Shown in pieces: positions 34,326 to 46,575 of a stretch of 64,000 bases of DNA (position 1 is its first letter; each line of letters opens with the position of its first letter). The notes beneath the pieces are model-generated. The model saw nothing but the letters and a program-made list of their open reading frames with translations, ran no database searches and had not been told where the DNA came from. This DNA comes from Leptobrachium leishanense (taxonomy: Eukaryota > Chordata > Amphibia > Anura > Megophryidae), in the NCBI GenBank assembly GCA_009667805.1, contig CM019067.1, forward strand, positions 163,915,073-163,979,072, in the 5' to 3' direction. A program made the position numbers and the translations under genes.

Positions 34326-34423
34326 TTAAAATCTACATGAGGCAAGAAAAAGTCCTTAAGATCCTAAAAGCAAACAGAGCTCAGGCCACAAGCAGCTGAT
34401 AAAGGCTCTGCCTTCACTGCCCA

Positions 34424-34454
<31 letters not shown>

Positions 34455-34501
34455 TCATCCCTTCAGACAATTTATACATTTGTAAATAGGTTATCTACTA
34501 T

Positions 34502-35397
34502 CAGGGTTATTAAAAGAGATCAGAATGGCTGCCGAAAGGTAACCGAATGCTGAAAATCTCAGAAAAGGCTGAGAATGGCCTTTCTTGGCCATTCGGCTAT
34601 TCAGAGAGCAGGCAATTTGCCAAATGTTGGCGAATTGCCTGCACATACGGTGCCTGTTCGGTGCCTGTTTGAGGGCAGTGAAATCCCCATGCGCAGACAG
34701 TGAAATCCCCATAGTTTCATCTATTCAGAGAACAAAAACCAGCAGCCTAAAGTTGCCGAATTGCCCTGCCATTCGGTGGCTTCATGCGGCAGATTTATTC
34801 AGGCGAATTCCATAGGCTTCAATGTTAAAAATATTCCCATTATAATTCAATATCTAATAAACCATTGGTTATAATATTATGCAGTAAAAAGTCTCTTCAT
34901 TGATATTTTTTTTGGGATACTTTAAGAATTTTTCGGGATTTTTTTGCCCAATTTTTTTCTGTAACAGCCCTTTTTATTATCATTCATTGGATCTTATAAG
35001 TAAATTTCAGACATTTTCCTTCTGTAGTTTCTTTGCAAACAGCATTTCACTTTTCAAACATTCAAGCAAGCTGTTTTTTTTTCTACTCCATTTGTCTGCA
35101 GTGTCAGGTTTTTCCGGCGACTGCGCTGCGTGTGATTGGCTCCTGCTTGGGTTTTTCCGGCATTTTCGGCAAGGTTAATCCAGATGTTTTTGAGGGTTTT
35201 CGGTGTGCCTTCACCGGGTTTTGCGGTGAGTTTTCGGTGGGTTTATGGCGACTTTTCCCTGCATTGCGACGGCCCTGTGGTGCTTGCTGAATACACCACA
35301 GGGTCGCCGAAATGGGATCGACAAATCGTGCCGAATTGAAGAGAACGAAAAGTCACCGAATATGCGGTGACTTTTCGATTCTCTTTGAATAACGCTG
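34502..35397 (-). mobile_element. CAGGGTTATTCAAAGAGA MITE, copy 3 (inverted)
   Basis: Ends CAGGGTTATTAAAAGAGAT and ATTCTCTTTGAATAACGCTG. Interior order matches copy 2, with the core in reverse complement at about 34795-34925 and the GTCACCGAATATGCGGTGAC hairpin near the right end. Flanking bases show no clear duplication. Confidence 0.85.
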
Positions 35398-37136
35398 TCT
35401 GTGTCAGTGTTTGCTGGTGTTGTCAAAACTGGATAAAATATCCAGTATTGTAGTGCCAAGAAAGGCCAGCACTTCTAAAAAAAACCCAACTAAACAGCAT
35501 AAGGAGCCGTTGCACTGTAAAGCTTCTACTTTTGGTGTTTGGTTTATAGTTTTCAGAAGCACCCATGTTTCTCAGCTCTTCAATACCGGCAATTTGAGCT
35601 GGTTTTGCAAGGCTGACAAACAACATAGTTTCCCATAGTTTCAGGGTGCCTTCATTACATGGGAGGTATTGCAATGACTGTTACTTTCCCAGAACTGTGA
35701 TCCTCCATACTCTGATTAATCTCCAGATCCATCCCTTCATATGTCCTAACCTCTCTCCTCCAAAAACATGTGTAGTCAGTATAAGCAGCAGAGAACATAG
35801 GAGGGTGAGCACAGTGTGCGAAAGCAACTCTCCATGATGCTGCCTGTTAGTAAATGAGACACTTGGGATTGTGTACTGGGTCAGACACCTGAATTGCAAG
35901 TAAATGTGGAGTCAATAAATCTCTTAAAGTGGCAGACAGAGCAGAAGCTAAATGCTTTGATAGAAAGCATATTTACGCAAATCTCTATACGGAGCTTGAA
36001 GATGTTATCTTTTTAACTTGCTCAGTGAACCTGATACAGTATATGTATACAGACCCATCTATCATTTATTCATTCTGCTTTTTTTGTTTTGGTTTTTCCT
36101 AAACCCCATCCCATGAACAAGGGAGAAAAAGTCCTAGTTCTGACCAAATGCAAATAATATACTATATATATATATATTATTATTATTATTTCCTCCCTCC
36201 CCTTTATTCCTGAAATATGATGGTTTCTGCTTGATATCTGGAATAACAGGCCCTGGCCCCTAAGGCCTCAACTGGTGTCCCCATTGCCTTCTGCTTCCTC
36301 TTGGACCACACCCTATACAAGTACTCAGAGGAGACAGATTCACATGAACACAAGGATGTTTATATCACGTTTATATTAAAATATTTGTTACGTAATCTAC
36401 ATCAAAGGCATCATGTATCGTTATCAAACGTATAGCCCAGATCCCTTATCAACACCATAAACGGTATGGTAGGGAACGCGCGTGAGTACGGGCGTTCTCT
36501 CCGCTCGGACGCCCGTGTGGCACTGGCTACCTCGTTACTGCTCTCAGCCCTACAAAGCGTAAGCCAGCCTCCTTCAGAGGATCACAATCTGTTGGCCCGT
36601 CGAACGTCTGTCATTGCATTTCAACGGGGAGGGTTTCAGTAACATGCAAAACTATTATGCTGGTTACACCGTGTGGCCCTCCACGGTGAGCTGTCATAAT
36701 GCATGTGATGGACACTGGGATGAGGAATCACTACGGATGCACTGAGTGCGCTCATGTGACCCCGGCCTTAGGGGACTTTTATAGCAGTCTCTTTTTTTTT
36801 GCTAATTATAACTTATCAAAGTTTCAGGACTTCCCGTTCTGCTGACCGCTTCAGTTCTGTATCCATTCTGTCAACCACTTCCCCTCTCACTAAAGTCAGT
36901 CAAGGTTTACATCCACACATTAATCATGTTAACCCTTTAGCACCGTATATTGTGAATATGTAATCAAGCTATCAAGCATCTATTAAAGCATGGCTATTGA
37001 TGTTAGTACCTTATCCTCGATCCTTGATGATTTCTACTAAGTTTCAGTATATTATGGGGGTATTAACCAGTCAATGCCTATTTTACCTTAATGGGCAGGC
37101 TTCCAGGGTATATAATACAGATAGCAAGATAGTATA
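35398..37136. other. Intergenic stretch, little recognised
   Basis: Contains short TA and TTA microsatellites near 36160-36190, a CG-richer patch at 36470-36760 without a clear family, and an isolated TTAACCCTTTAGCACC near 36930 with no partner end. No coding similarity. Confidence 0.4.
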
Positions 37137-38112
37137 CAGGGTGAGCACAAAAATTGTCCTTGATTTCCAACAGATATAGAATGTAACTTTATTGGAATAT
37201 TCTTACACATTGGTGACTGCAGTTGCATTGACGCATAAAGTTTCATGTGGTATTGGTTGGTATAACACACTCGATGTGTGCCCCGCCCATTACTCGGCAA
37301 ACATCAATGCGATAATCTAGCTCAGACCAGACTGTCTGCAGCATATCCATCCTGATCGAGTTTAAAGCTTCAGTGAAGTGTTCTCAAAGAAAACACATAC
37401 ATTTTTTGCGAGTCACGTTCAACCTCCAGGGTGGCATGCAGATTCTCACTCCCCCAAATACTCACATTGTGCCTGATGACCAAAAATGAAAGGTCATGTC
37501 ATCACTACAAATAATTTTTGACAGCAGTTTATCATTTTCCATTATCGCCTGGAGATTCCTGCAAAATTCAAGTCGTGTTTCATTGTCTTTTGGACCAATT
37601 CCAGATTGTAAAAGTGAAACCGCAAGAATTTGCATAAGATCTTGCTTACCATGCTTGCCGGGACATATAACTCTCGGCTAGCTCTGTGTGTTGACTTCTT
37701 GGGGCTGCGCAAAAAAGGCTTTTCTAACACGATCAACAACTTGCTCTGACACGGATAGTTGGCCTGGATGTCCTTTTCTCTGATCACAGATGCATCCTTT
37801 CTCAATTTAATTATTGTACCACGTCAAAATGGAATTTTTAGTAGGTGGATCCACATTAAATTTGCATTTGAAAGCACGATGTACAGTCACAACACTGTTT
37901 TAGCAAATTCCAACACGCACCAGCTGTATTGCTGCAGGGTGAGCGAAATCTTGGATTTCACTGCCCTCTGGAGGTTGGAGGAATGCACATAGTTTCGCTG
38001 GGAGAGAATAGAATTTTTTTGAGTTAATGTATCTGCTGTTACCTTATTCATATTCCAATAAGTTTTGATTTTATAACTACTGGAAATCAAAGAGTGTTTT
38101 GTGCTCACCACG
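37137..38112 (-). mobile_element. mariner/IS630-like transposon, degenerate
   Basis: Left end CAGGGTGAGCACAAAAATTG with CTTGATTTCC; right end GGAAATCAAAGAG with TTTTGTGCTCACCACG. The inverted repeats share GGTGAGCACAAAA and TTGATTTCC. TA lies directly outside both ends (37135-37136 and 38113-38114). At 976 bp it is shorter than a complete mariner. Confidence 0.8.
37200..37805 (-). pseudogene. mariner/IS630-like transposase relic
   Basis: On the - strand, 37805-37542 reads RSPKKSTHRASRELYVPASM followed by VSKILCKFLRFHFYNLELVQ, the helix-turn-helix and linker of IS630/mariner transposases that begin with K(S/T)xRRASRELxIP. Downstream pieces to about 37200 still show remnants such as CCTTTCATTTTTGGTC (the FH...G region) and a DYRIDVCRVMGG stretch resembling the C terminus, but with stops. 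No intact catalytic Asp triad was traced. I place it in this superfamily rather than classical Tc1 because of its N-terminal sequence. Confidence 0.7.
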
Positions 38113-38114
38113 TA

Positions 38115-39722
38115 CTATACAATTAACTTCTCTTTTATTTGAAAACATAGTATTTATTAGGCTTTGATTATGCCTTAATATTTATCTAACAGTAATACAC
38201 TAGGGTTGTGTCCAAATCTCCAGGATGAAAAGCAGCCTGTTATTTAGTTTGTTCCTTCTCCATCCCAGAACCTCACATGGACTAGCTTTCACCTTCCAGG
38301 CTACCCGACTGGTAGCCCTGTCATTACAGAAAGGTGACCCGTAGGAGCAGAGTCCCCAATAAAAGCCAGACACATGCTTCTTGAAGTAAGAATCAAAGAG
38401 TCTTTATTAATTCCAGGGTTTCCCTTAATTCCATTTTGACAGTTATTTAAAACACAAAAATCAAATAAGATAATAATCCTAGTAAGTAACAGTACAATAC
38501 ACACCTCCCACACACAGTAACACAAGTAAACACAAGAACAATGCTCATACTGTAATCATATCATAAACAATCACATATCTTGACAGTGAGACAAACATTA
38601 TCCATAAACTGTTGAATGGGTCCATTAAATGGTGGAGGGGGCTTCTGTCACAATCTATATAATATTTATATAAGATTATCTAGATAAGTACCAAGACACT
38701 AGTCTTTGTAACCAAACTTTATCTAATGCTGCGGTTTTACAATGCGTCTTCAGATTAAATTAAAATGTATATAGGCACAAACCATGACATTTTTTTAGCC
38801 AGGACTTCAGAAAATGAATTGTCTTTTCTCCTGTTGTGTTTTCCAGAGAAAGTTAAGAAGATGGGGATGTGATCCCATTCCTCCTCTTGAAAAAATAGTA
38901 GCAGGAGAGCTCCCTGCTGTCCAATGCATTCACATACAAATACACTCCCATTTAGCTCAGCCAATTACATACTCACCCAAAAGTTGCACAGCTAACTGCA
39001 CACTCATTCCCGCTTCACTCAGCCAGCCAGTCTCACTTCTGTCTCACTCTGTCAACCACGCATTAACTCCAATTTCACTCAGCCAATCACATTCACTTCC
39101 ATCTCATCAACCACTCAGACACACACACACAAATCACACTTCCTTTTCTCATACAATTACGCATCCACTCCCATCCCACTTGGCCACACTCATTCTCATT
39201 ACACATAAAACATCTTGCACACATTCGCATTCCACTCAGACTGCCAGGTGTACATAATGAACATCACACAATACAGTAAAGATGAACGAGGCTTAGACAA
39301 AATTGATCTTTGCATTTGTCACTGACCCTTGTCCCAAAAGTGTTTTATTAACATTGAGAATATGTAATCTCTTTGGAGTCCTATGCAAGTCCAATGGCTT
39401 ACATTTCACATTGGGAAAATTATCCTGGAGAGATGTTTATATTTTTAATATGACTGTCACATTTCTTCCTGGCCCTTCCTACAATTCTAGTAACAAAAAA
39501 TCAAAATCTTGTTAAAGGGAAACATTGAGAATGATTATGAGTTGCTGGTTGACACCAGCTGGCTCCCTCTCAAATACTTTAGCATTTTGACATATCTTTT
39601 TTGCCCTTGTACATGATTGCCCTGCAAGGCTGTGTATTGGCCAATGACAAATAGCCTTCAGGACAAAGATGATGTCTCCAATTTTAAGCACTGTTCCACT
39701 GGGCGGGAACAGCCCTGTGACG
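38115..39722. other. Intergenic stretch, low-complexity patch
   Basis: 38990-39240 is a C-rich minisatellite-like tract of CACTC, CAGCCAATCACA and CATTC words with an ACACACAC run near 39122. The open frame across it is compositional only. Elsewhere nothing was recognised. Confidence 0.45.
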
Positions 39723-40702
39723 TAGACTTGTGCACAGCGTTTTTTATTTTTATAATTCTTTGTCCCCTTTAATTTGGTTCGTTTCAGTTCCGTCATTATT
39801 TCACTGCAATTCATAATTTCGGACCAATTCAAAATATTGACTCGTCCGATATCCTTTTCGGATCCAATTATTTCGGATCGGATCTGATAATTTCAGATCC
39901 TATCCGATTGATTTTTGGATTCAATTCATTATCCGCTGAACCTGGAATAAAAAAAGCCAACATGTCGCCGGATGGGTAAAAAAAAAATAATATACATAAC
40001 ATTTGAAAGTGTCAACAAAATCCTAGAAAATGCCATAAAAATCCTAAAAAATAAATAAACAAAATGGCTTATTGCTGCAAGGGAAAAAAATAAACTGTTT
40101 AATAAATATTTAATAAAAATGCAAATATTTTTTTACATTGAAACCAATGGGGAAATAAACTTTGTTTCTTTAAAAAAAAGTTAGGAAACCTAAAATTTCA
40201 CCAAAAAAATCCAGGAAAATGCCAAAAAAATCCTAAAAATAAATGAGTAAAGAAACCTTTTGCTGCAGTTAAAAAAATAAACGGTTTAAGAAACCTATGG
40301 GGTTTCAATAACATTGTTTCTATAAAAATCAGTTAGGAAACCTAAAATTTCACCCAAAATATGCCAAAATATGCCAAAAATCCTAAAAAATAAATAAACA
40401 AAATGATTTTTTTCTGCAAGTGAAAACAATATTCGGTTTAAGAAATATTTAGTAAAAATGGGGAATTTTTTAACATTAAAACCTATAGGCGAATCCTACA
40501 AGTTCCAATGTTAAAAAAATCCCAGTTTTTATTATTTTGAATTAATTTTGTTCTATTTTTTTTCACTTTCTATCATTTTAATTCTGTTTTTTTTGTTTAT
40601 TAATATTAAAATATAAAGAATTTTTGGAAACGAAAAAAAAATAACAAAAATACAAATCTCGGATGAAAACTACATTTTGACAATACGAAATGCACATGTC
40701 TA
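39723..40702. mobile_element. hAT-like MITE with TAGACTTGTGCA ends
   Basis: Left end TAGACTTGTGCA and right end TGCACATGTCTA; flanking octamers CTGTGACG and CTTGGAAG match at only 5 of 8 positions. The left arm is rich in TTTCG and GGATC words. The middle holds three or four tandem copies, ~130-150 bp each, of a block with AAAATCCTAAAAA, AATGAGTAAAGAAACC, TTTTGCTGCA, AAACGGTTTAAG and AAACCTATGGGG. These are related to the core of the CAGGGTTATTC MITEs. Confidence 0.75.
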
Positions 40703-42170
40703 CTTGGAAGTATAGGCTCCTTTCACCATGTCCACCTGCTTTAACATGAGTTGTTCTGTTGGCTATATCACTGATTCAAATGTTTTTGAATCTTGATTAT
40801 TGATTATGAACATAGTACAATACCTCAAGATGTGCCATTCAAATGTTACTTTTAATGATTTATTATGCCAAAATGTAATCGGGAGGGAACAGTTTAACAT
40901 ACACATCCCTATTTGTTGTATATTTGCCTTTCGTACTGTTTCCTTTTCTCTCTTTTTTAACATACATTGTTCACTAAATAATACACAATGCAAAGCAGAA
41001 TTAAAATTAAATAGAATTAACTTGTGCTGAAACCATAATAGTTACTTTACAAAACAAAAAGTATCCTTACCTTCATGGATATATCTATTTTGATGTTCAA
41101 CTCTATATGTGAATAGCTCTGAGAACATGCACCTGTGATACCAGTTACTAGCAGCATTGGCACCTTTAATCTTGGGTTTTTCTTTTTTTCATTTTTATAG
41201 TGGACTGTTTTAAACTTTCTATAATTGTATTTAAATACTATCTAAAAATAAAGAGTAAAAATGTACAACTTAGCTGTTAAATGGTTGTCTTTATCGTTTT
41301 TTATACCTTTTAAAAAATAAGCTCTAACCTTCCCTGCTGCATTATAACCAGACCTATCTTTATCATATCCCAACCGCCCTTATTATATCCCTGGCTCCCA
41401 CATGTACAGCCTCCCTGAAGGAGAGATCGGCAGGGAGGAAACCTACATTTTTACACAGTGCTTGCTCTTTCTCCAGCACCCGGCACCTCCCCTCCCTGCA
41501 GAAGAAAGTGCATTACTGGTAAGATGGAGGAGAGGGTGGTGCTGCTATTAGAAATGGAATCTCTGTGTAACGTGTGTGTATATGCATGTGTAAATTTACC
41601 TGTGTATGTACTGGTCTCTATACAGTAACCAGTGCACTGGTACATACTGTAGAGTATACATGTATTTCTCTCTGCATATGTTTAAGTCTTTTTAAGCATG
41701 TATTGGCCTCTAAATATAAGTATGTGTGTATTGGTCCATCTGTGAATGTGTATTGCTCTTTGTATGTTTCTGTGTGTGTCTCTACTGGTCTGTGTGTACT
41801 GGTGTGTGTGTGTATGTATTTGTGTACACTTTAGATCTGTGTATCGTTGTGTCTGTATATGTTAGTTTTGAGTCTCCTGCTGTACTGCCCTCAGTGTCAA
41901 TTTGTGTCTTGTTCCTCCATTCCTTTGTTTCTCCACCCTGCCTCTTCCTTTAGTCAGCTCCATTCCTACCCTGCCCTGCTCCCTTATTCTGGACTTTCAT
42001 CTTAAACCTGGTTATGTATTTGGATTCGGTAAACCCCGGTCCATATCCCATTTGCATCTCATATGTGTCGCTGCATCTTGGGTTCCCTCATCTGTCTGCT
42101 TATATAATCCTGACAAATTCAAAACAAGATAAAAAATTTAAAATATTATTTAGTTATTTTTACATGTTCC
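40703..42170. other. Intergenic stretch, TG-rich patch
   Basis: 41570-41870 is rich in TGTGTGTAT and TGTACTGGT words, a degraded microsatellite-like region. No coding similarity elsewhere. Confidence 0.4.
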
Positions 42171-43440
42171 CTATCCTTGGAAAGGATATGCTCTGGCCTT
42201 TCCAATGAAAACTCCTGTCACCAGGGCCCCTGTATCTCATCCATAGGGAATTTCCTGTCTGACTGGGGGAGAGTCCATTTTTTGTTGTCATCGTACCCAT
42301 GCAATATGTTGCTCTGTGTGTGGCTCTACTAGTCTGTGTGTACTAGTGTGTGAATCAGTTGATGTTTTCTGTATTTGTGTATACTTTACATCTCTGTATG
42401 GTTGTGTCTGTATGTGACAGTTTTGTGCAGGGAGTAGTAAGTAAGAGCCTGGTATGCACTGATTGAAGGCACACAGACAGGTATTCAGAAATAGGTAGGG
42501 AATCACTTCAAAAAGGACCCTGGAAACAATCACAGTAATAAAGGAAACTTGGAATGCGGGTCAAAGCAGGAAGAAGGCTGGAAACATAGAAGTTGAGCAA
42601 GGCAAACAAGTCACAGGGGTGGCAGGTTCACAATAGACAACAGTAGTGCAGGATTACGGCAAACAACAAGGATGGCTGGACCACGGCAGACCAGGATAAC
42701 TGGACCACAACAGAAATGGAAAGCAGCGCTACAAGAGAAGTGGATGGCAGGACCACTGCAGACAGGGATGGCTTGATCATGGCAGACAGGGGTGGCTGGA
42801 TGTTGGAAGACAGGCAGTGCATTTTTTCTAGGAAAAAAGGTGGGGTACTCACCATGAAATGGCATAAACCGCCAGGCAGCAAGCAGCCAATGAAATGATG
42901 GCATATGCTTGCACGAAGCCAATGAATAGAGAGCGTACCCCAGCATGCAGCAACTGAATAGAGCCAGGGTCACGAGTATGTGTTGCCTGGGTCCAAGGAT
43001 AAAATGCTTTCACCCCCCTCATACTGAGCACACCAAAACACACCCATGCTTATCACAGAGCTCTACAGCAATAAAACTCACAGTAATGTGCAGTGAGTAT
43101 GAGCGTATCAGAGATCCACAGCAATAAAAATCACAGTAATATGCAGAGTGTAGGTGTGTATCACAGAGCTTCACAGTAATACAACTCACAGAAAGTGTGG
43201 TATGCATGAGCGTATCACAGAGATCCACAGCAATAAAAATCACATTAATATGCAGTGTGTAAGAGAGTATCAAAGAGATCCACAGCAATAATACTCATAG
43301 TATTGTATGCTGTGTATGAGTGTATCACACAGCTCTGCAGTACAGCATCATTCTTTGCTTTATAATTGAAAAGTGAACAATAATGCTGAAAATCCTGTTT
43401 CTGACTTCACCGCACCCATGCGTGATGTCATCAGTGGACG
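42171..43440. mobile_element. Composite of hAT MITE fragments
   Basis: Includes ATGCTCTGGCCTTTCCAATG near 42188 (shared module) and a CAGTGCATTTTTTCTAGGAA start at about 42814, which I recall as the end of a hAT-type MITE. A GTTGCCTGGGTCCAAGGATA segment near 42981 resembles the right end of the element at 29335-31501. The minisatellite at 43030-43340 and the GTGAACAATAATGCTG hairpin half near 43373 follow. Boundaries and duplications could not be assigned. Confidence 0.5.
43030..43340. repeat. ~58-bp minisatellite, locus 2
   Basis: Five units with GTATCACAGAGCTCTACAGC, AATAAAACTCACAGTAATG and TGCAGTGTGTATGAGC, the same unit as 31150-31420. Confidence 0.88.
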
Positions 43441-44882
43441 GAGGAAATCCTGCAGGTCGAGCTGACCTCTGAGATGTTAGCCACTTGTGAGAGAAGTCCA
43501 TGAATGTGCCACATCGGTACGGAACTGCAGAACTTCAGTGACGGACTGGAGACATACTCCACATCCCAACGGAGGAGAGTCAGCTCTGTTGATAGGTGAT
43601 GGTACTGAGTACTGGTGTGTACTGGCAGAAAAAAAGCTCTTAAGACAAGGCAGGGGTATCTGAACTCACTGCAGTAAGGCAAGCGTCTCTGGACTCACAA
43701 TAGGAAGACAGGGCTTGAATGACTTCTGACACTAATGCAGGGGTCGTTGGTCTCATGGCAGGAAGCAGTGCTGAGATATAGGGACTAAAGGCTTCAGAAT
43801 ACACCCTAGGCAGTGTTCACAATGTAGATGCATGGTGGATAATGAGCAACTCCCTTTAAAAGCAGTCCAGCACTATCACGGTAGGTACTGGGGTGGCACC
43901 GAGGTTTGAAGGTCTGAGTCCAGTATGCAGGAAACTAGTCAGAACAGGTTGGAAGGAGGAAGGTGAGCAAGCACAGGCTGACCCGAAACTGAGGTGAGAG
44001 ATGGAGTTGATGGACTAAGAAACAAGGGTATAGTAGTGGGTAGGAATCCAGTGGACATCAGGAACTGGTATTGGCTAGTACAGAGCAGCAGAAAATAGGA
44101 CTTTCACTGGTGAGGTGAGGAGGGGGTGTGGTGCTTTATTCAGGTCTGTTCATCTGTATGTTTGTGTCAGGTGCTTAACTGCTTTTGTGCTGGGAGGAAC
44201 AGTACTGATGATGGGCAAAACCTGAAGACCATTGCCAGGGGTTCAGCGCAAGGTTCGTGAGAAGCACATGGCTGTGTGGAAAGTACCTGTGCCTTCTTGC
44301 AGGTGGAACTGGGTGAAAGTGTGGAGCGGATTTTAGGTACATGACAGAGATAGGTAGCCAGGCCATTTTTGTTGCCAGCGGTTTAGACATTAATGGCTGT
44401 GTGTTGAGTTATTTTGAGGGGACAGCAAATTTATGCTGTTATACAAGCTGTACACTCACTACTTTACATTGTAGCAGAGTGTCATTTCTTCAGTATTGTC
44501 ACATGAAAAGATATAATAAAATATTTACAAAAATGTGAGGGGTGTACTCACTTCTGTGAGATACTGTATTTATTCATTTTGTATAGGTTGGTTAAGCTTG
44601 ATAAAAGCTGTTTATACAGCCAAAGTGTTGCTTGTTTAAATAAAGTGCTCCTTTGTTTATATACAGAGAGCCTGGTTCTCCTTTTCTTTGGCTGCTACAT
44701 TTCTGTGGATTTGGCTATTACTGGGGTCCTAGAACATCCAGAATCTGGTAAAGTATTAGTACACCTCATATGCTGATGTGTACAGAATGTCTAACTACAA
44801 TTTGTGTAAGTGTTTTGGTTCTGTGTTCCGGGGCAGGGGGAATATGTTTTCCTAAGATGCTTTGGATGTTACACCAGTGCTG
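43441..44882. other. Unclassified purine-rich repeat and flank
   Basis: 43441-44350 is rich in GGAAG, CAGGAA and ACTGG words and resembles 13021-13900 in texture, with CACTATCACGGTAGGTAC near 43870. 44350-44882 has nothing recognised and is the immediate left flank of the hAT element. Confidence 0.35.
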
Positions 44883-45299
44883 ATGTCAACTAGTGAACTA
44901 TGAGCTGTTCGGGTTCGAACAGTTCGGGGTTTGACCCGAACTTAGCCTGTTCGAGCAGATCGCGAACCCCGAACATTTCCGGGTGTTCGCCGCATGTTCG
45001 ACCACAATGGACCACAATGCATTTTCCCACTGCCTGAAGCTCATAATTGGCTACAGCCTTGCACCTGACCACAGGTCTGGTGCAAGACTGGTTGAACACT
45101 ATGCCAATCACCGCTCAGAGTCCTGATTGGGAAAATTTTGCCCAATCATGGGCTCACAGAGCTAAGTCCCGCAGCACACTATATAAGGTTTCAACGCAGC
45201 GCTTCTGCATGCATTTCAGAGGAGATTTCAAAGAAGATAGTTGTGTGTGTTGTTACTGCCGGTCTGCCACGCTACTGGGGGGGTCTGGGGGTCTCATTT

Positions 45300-46571
45300 C
45301 GACCAAATATCAGGGAATTTAGGTGAGGTGTGTCTTGTCACTGTGCCAGCAAGTTTTTTTGGGGTTTACAACTTTATTTAAAACATTTGTGTATTGAGGT
45401 GATTTTCTGGGTCTTGTCACACTGTGCCAGCAAGTCTTTTTGGGTCTCATTTATACCAAATATCAGGGAATTTAGGTGATGTGTGTCTTGTCACTGTGCC
45501 AGCAAGTTTTTTTGGGGTTTACAACTTTATTTAAAACATTTGTGAATTAAGGTGATCTTCTGGGTCTTGTCACCACTGTGCCAGCAAGTCTTTTTGGGTG
45601 TCATTTTTACCAAATATCAGGGAATTTAGGTGATGTGTGTCTTGTCACTGTGCCAGTAATTTTTTTGGGGTTTACAACTTTCTTTAAAACATTTGTGAAT
45701 TGAGGTGATCTTCTGGGTCTCGTCACACAGCCAGCAATTATTTTTGGGGCTCACTAATTTCTTAAAAACACTTGTGAATTAAGGTGATCTGTGTCTCGTC
45801 ATACAAACAGTACCACGCTGTATTTTGGGGCTCACTAATTTCTTTAAAACACTTGGGAATTAAGGTGATCTGTGTCTCATCATACAAACAGTACCATGCT
45901 GTATTTTGGGGCTCACTAATTTCTTTAAAAAACTTGGGAATTAAGGTGATCTGTGTCTCGTCATACAAAAAGTACCACGCTGTATTTTGGGGCTCACTAA
46001 TTTCTTTAAAACACTTGGGAATTAAGGTGATCTGTGTCTCGTCATACAAAAAGTACCACGCTGTATTTTGGGGCTCACTAATTTCTTTAAAACACTTGGG
46101 AATTAAGGTGATCTTCTGTGTCTCGTCACACAGCCAGCAATTTTTTTTGGGGCTCACTAATTTCTTTAAAACACTTGGGAATTAAGGTGATCTGTGTCTC
46201 GTCATACATACAGTACCACGCTGTATTTTGGGGCTCACTAATTTCTTTAAAACACTTGTGAATTAAGGTGATCTGTGTCTCGTCATACAAAAAGTACCAC
46301 GCTGTATTTTGGGGCTCATTAATTTCTTTAAAACACTTGGGAATTAAGGTGATCTGTGTCTCGTCATAAAAAAAGTACCACGCTGTATTTTGGGGCTCAC
46401 TAATTTCTTTAAAACACTTGTGAATTAAGGTGATCTGTGTCTCGTCATACAAAAAGTACCATGCTGTATTTTGGGGCTCATTAATTTCTTTAAAACACTT
46501 GGGAATTAAGGTGATCTGTGTCTCGTCATAAAAAAAGTACCATGCTGTATTTTGGGGCTCACTAAATTTCT
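45300..46571. repeat. Left subterminal tandem array of the hAT (about 156-bp, then 81-bp units)
   Basis: From 45300 to 45780 units of about 156 bp alternate CAAATATCAGGGAATTTAGG with TGTCACTGTGCCAGCAAG. From about 45780 units of about 81 bp carry GTGATCTGTGTCTCGTCATA, AGTACCACGCTGTATTTTGG and GGCTCACTAATTTC, with starts near 45783, 45865, 45945, 46027, 46108, 46189, 46270, 46350, 46431 and 46511. The array resumes at 54094 after the piggyBac. Because 81 is a multiple of three, both strands show long but meaningless open frames. Confidence 0.92.
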
Positions 46572-46575
46572 TTAA

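Noticed and set aside
36930..36960. Isolated TTAACCCTTTAGCACC resembling a piggyBac end
   Set aside because: No matching second terminus or family copy in the window.
38814..39257. 147-codon frame rich in Ser, His and Thr
   Set aside because: Low-complexity CACTC/CAGCC repeat; compositional only.
45784..46185. 133-codon + strand open frame with repeated ISLKHLGIKVICVSSYKQYH units
   Set aside because: Same 81-bp array read on the other strand; no conserved family features.
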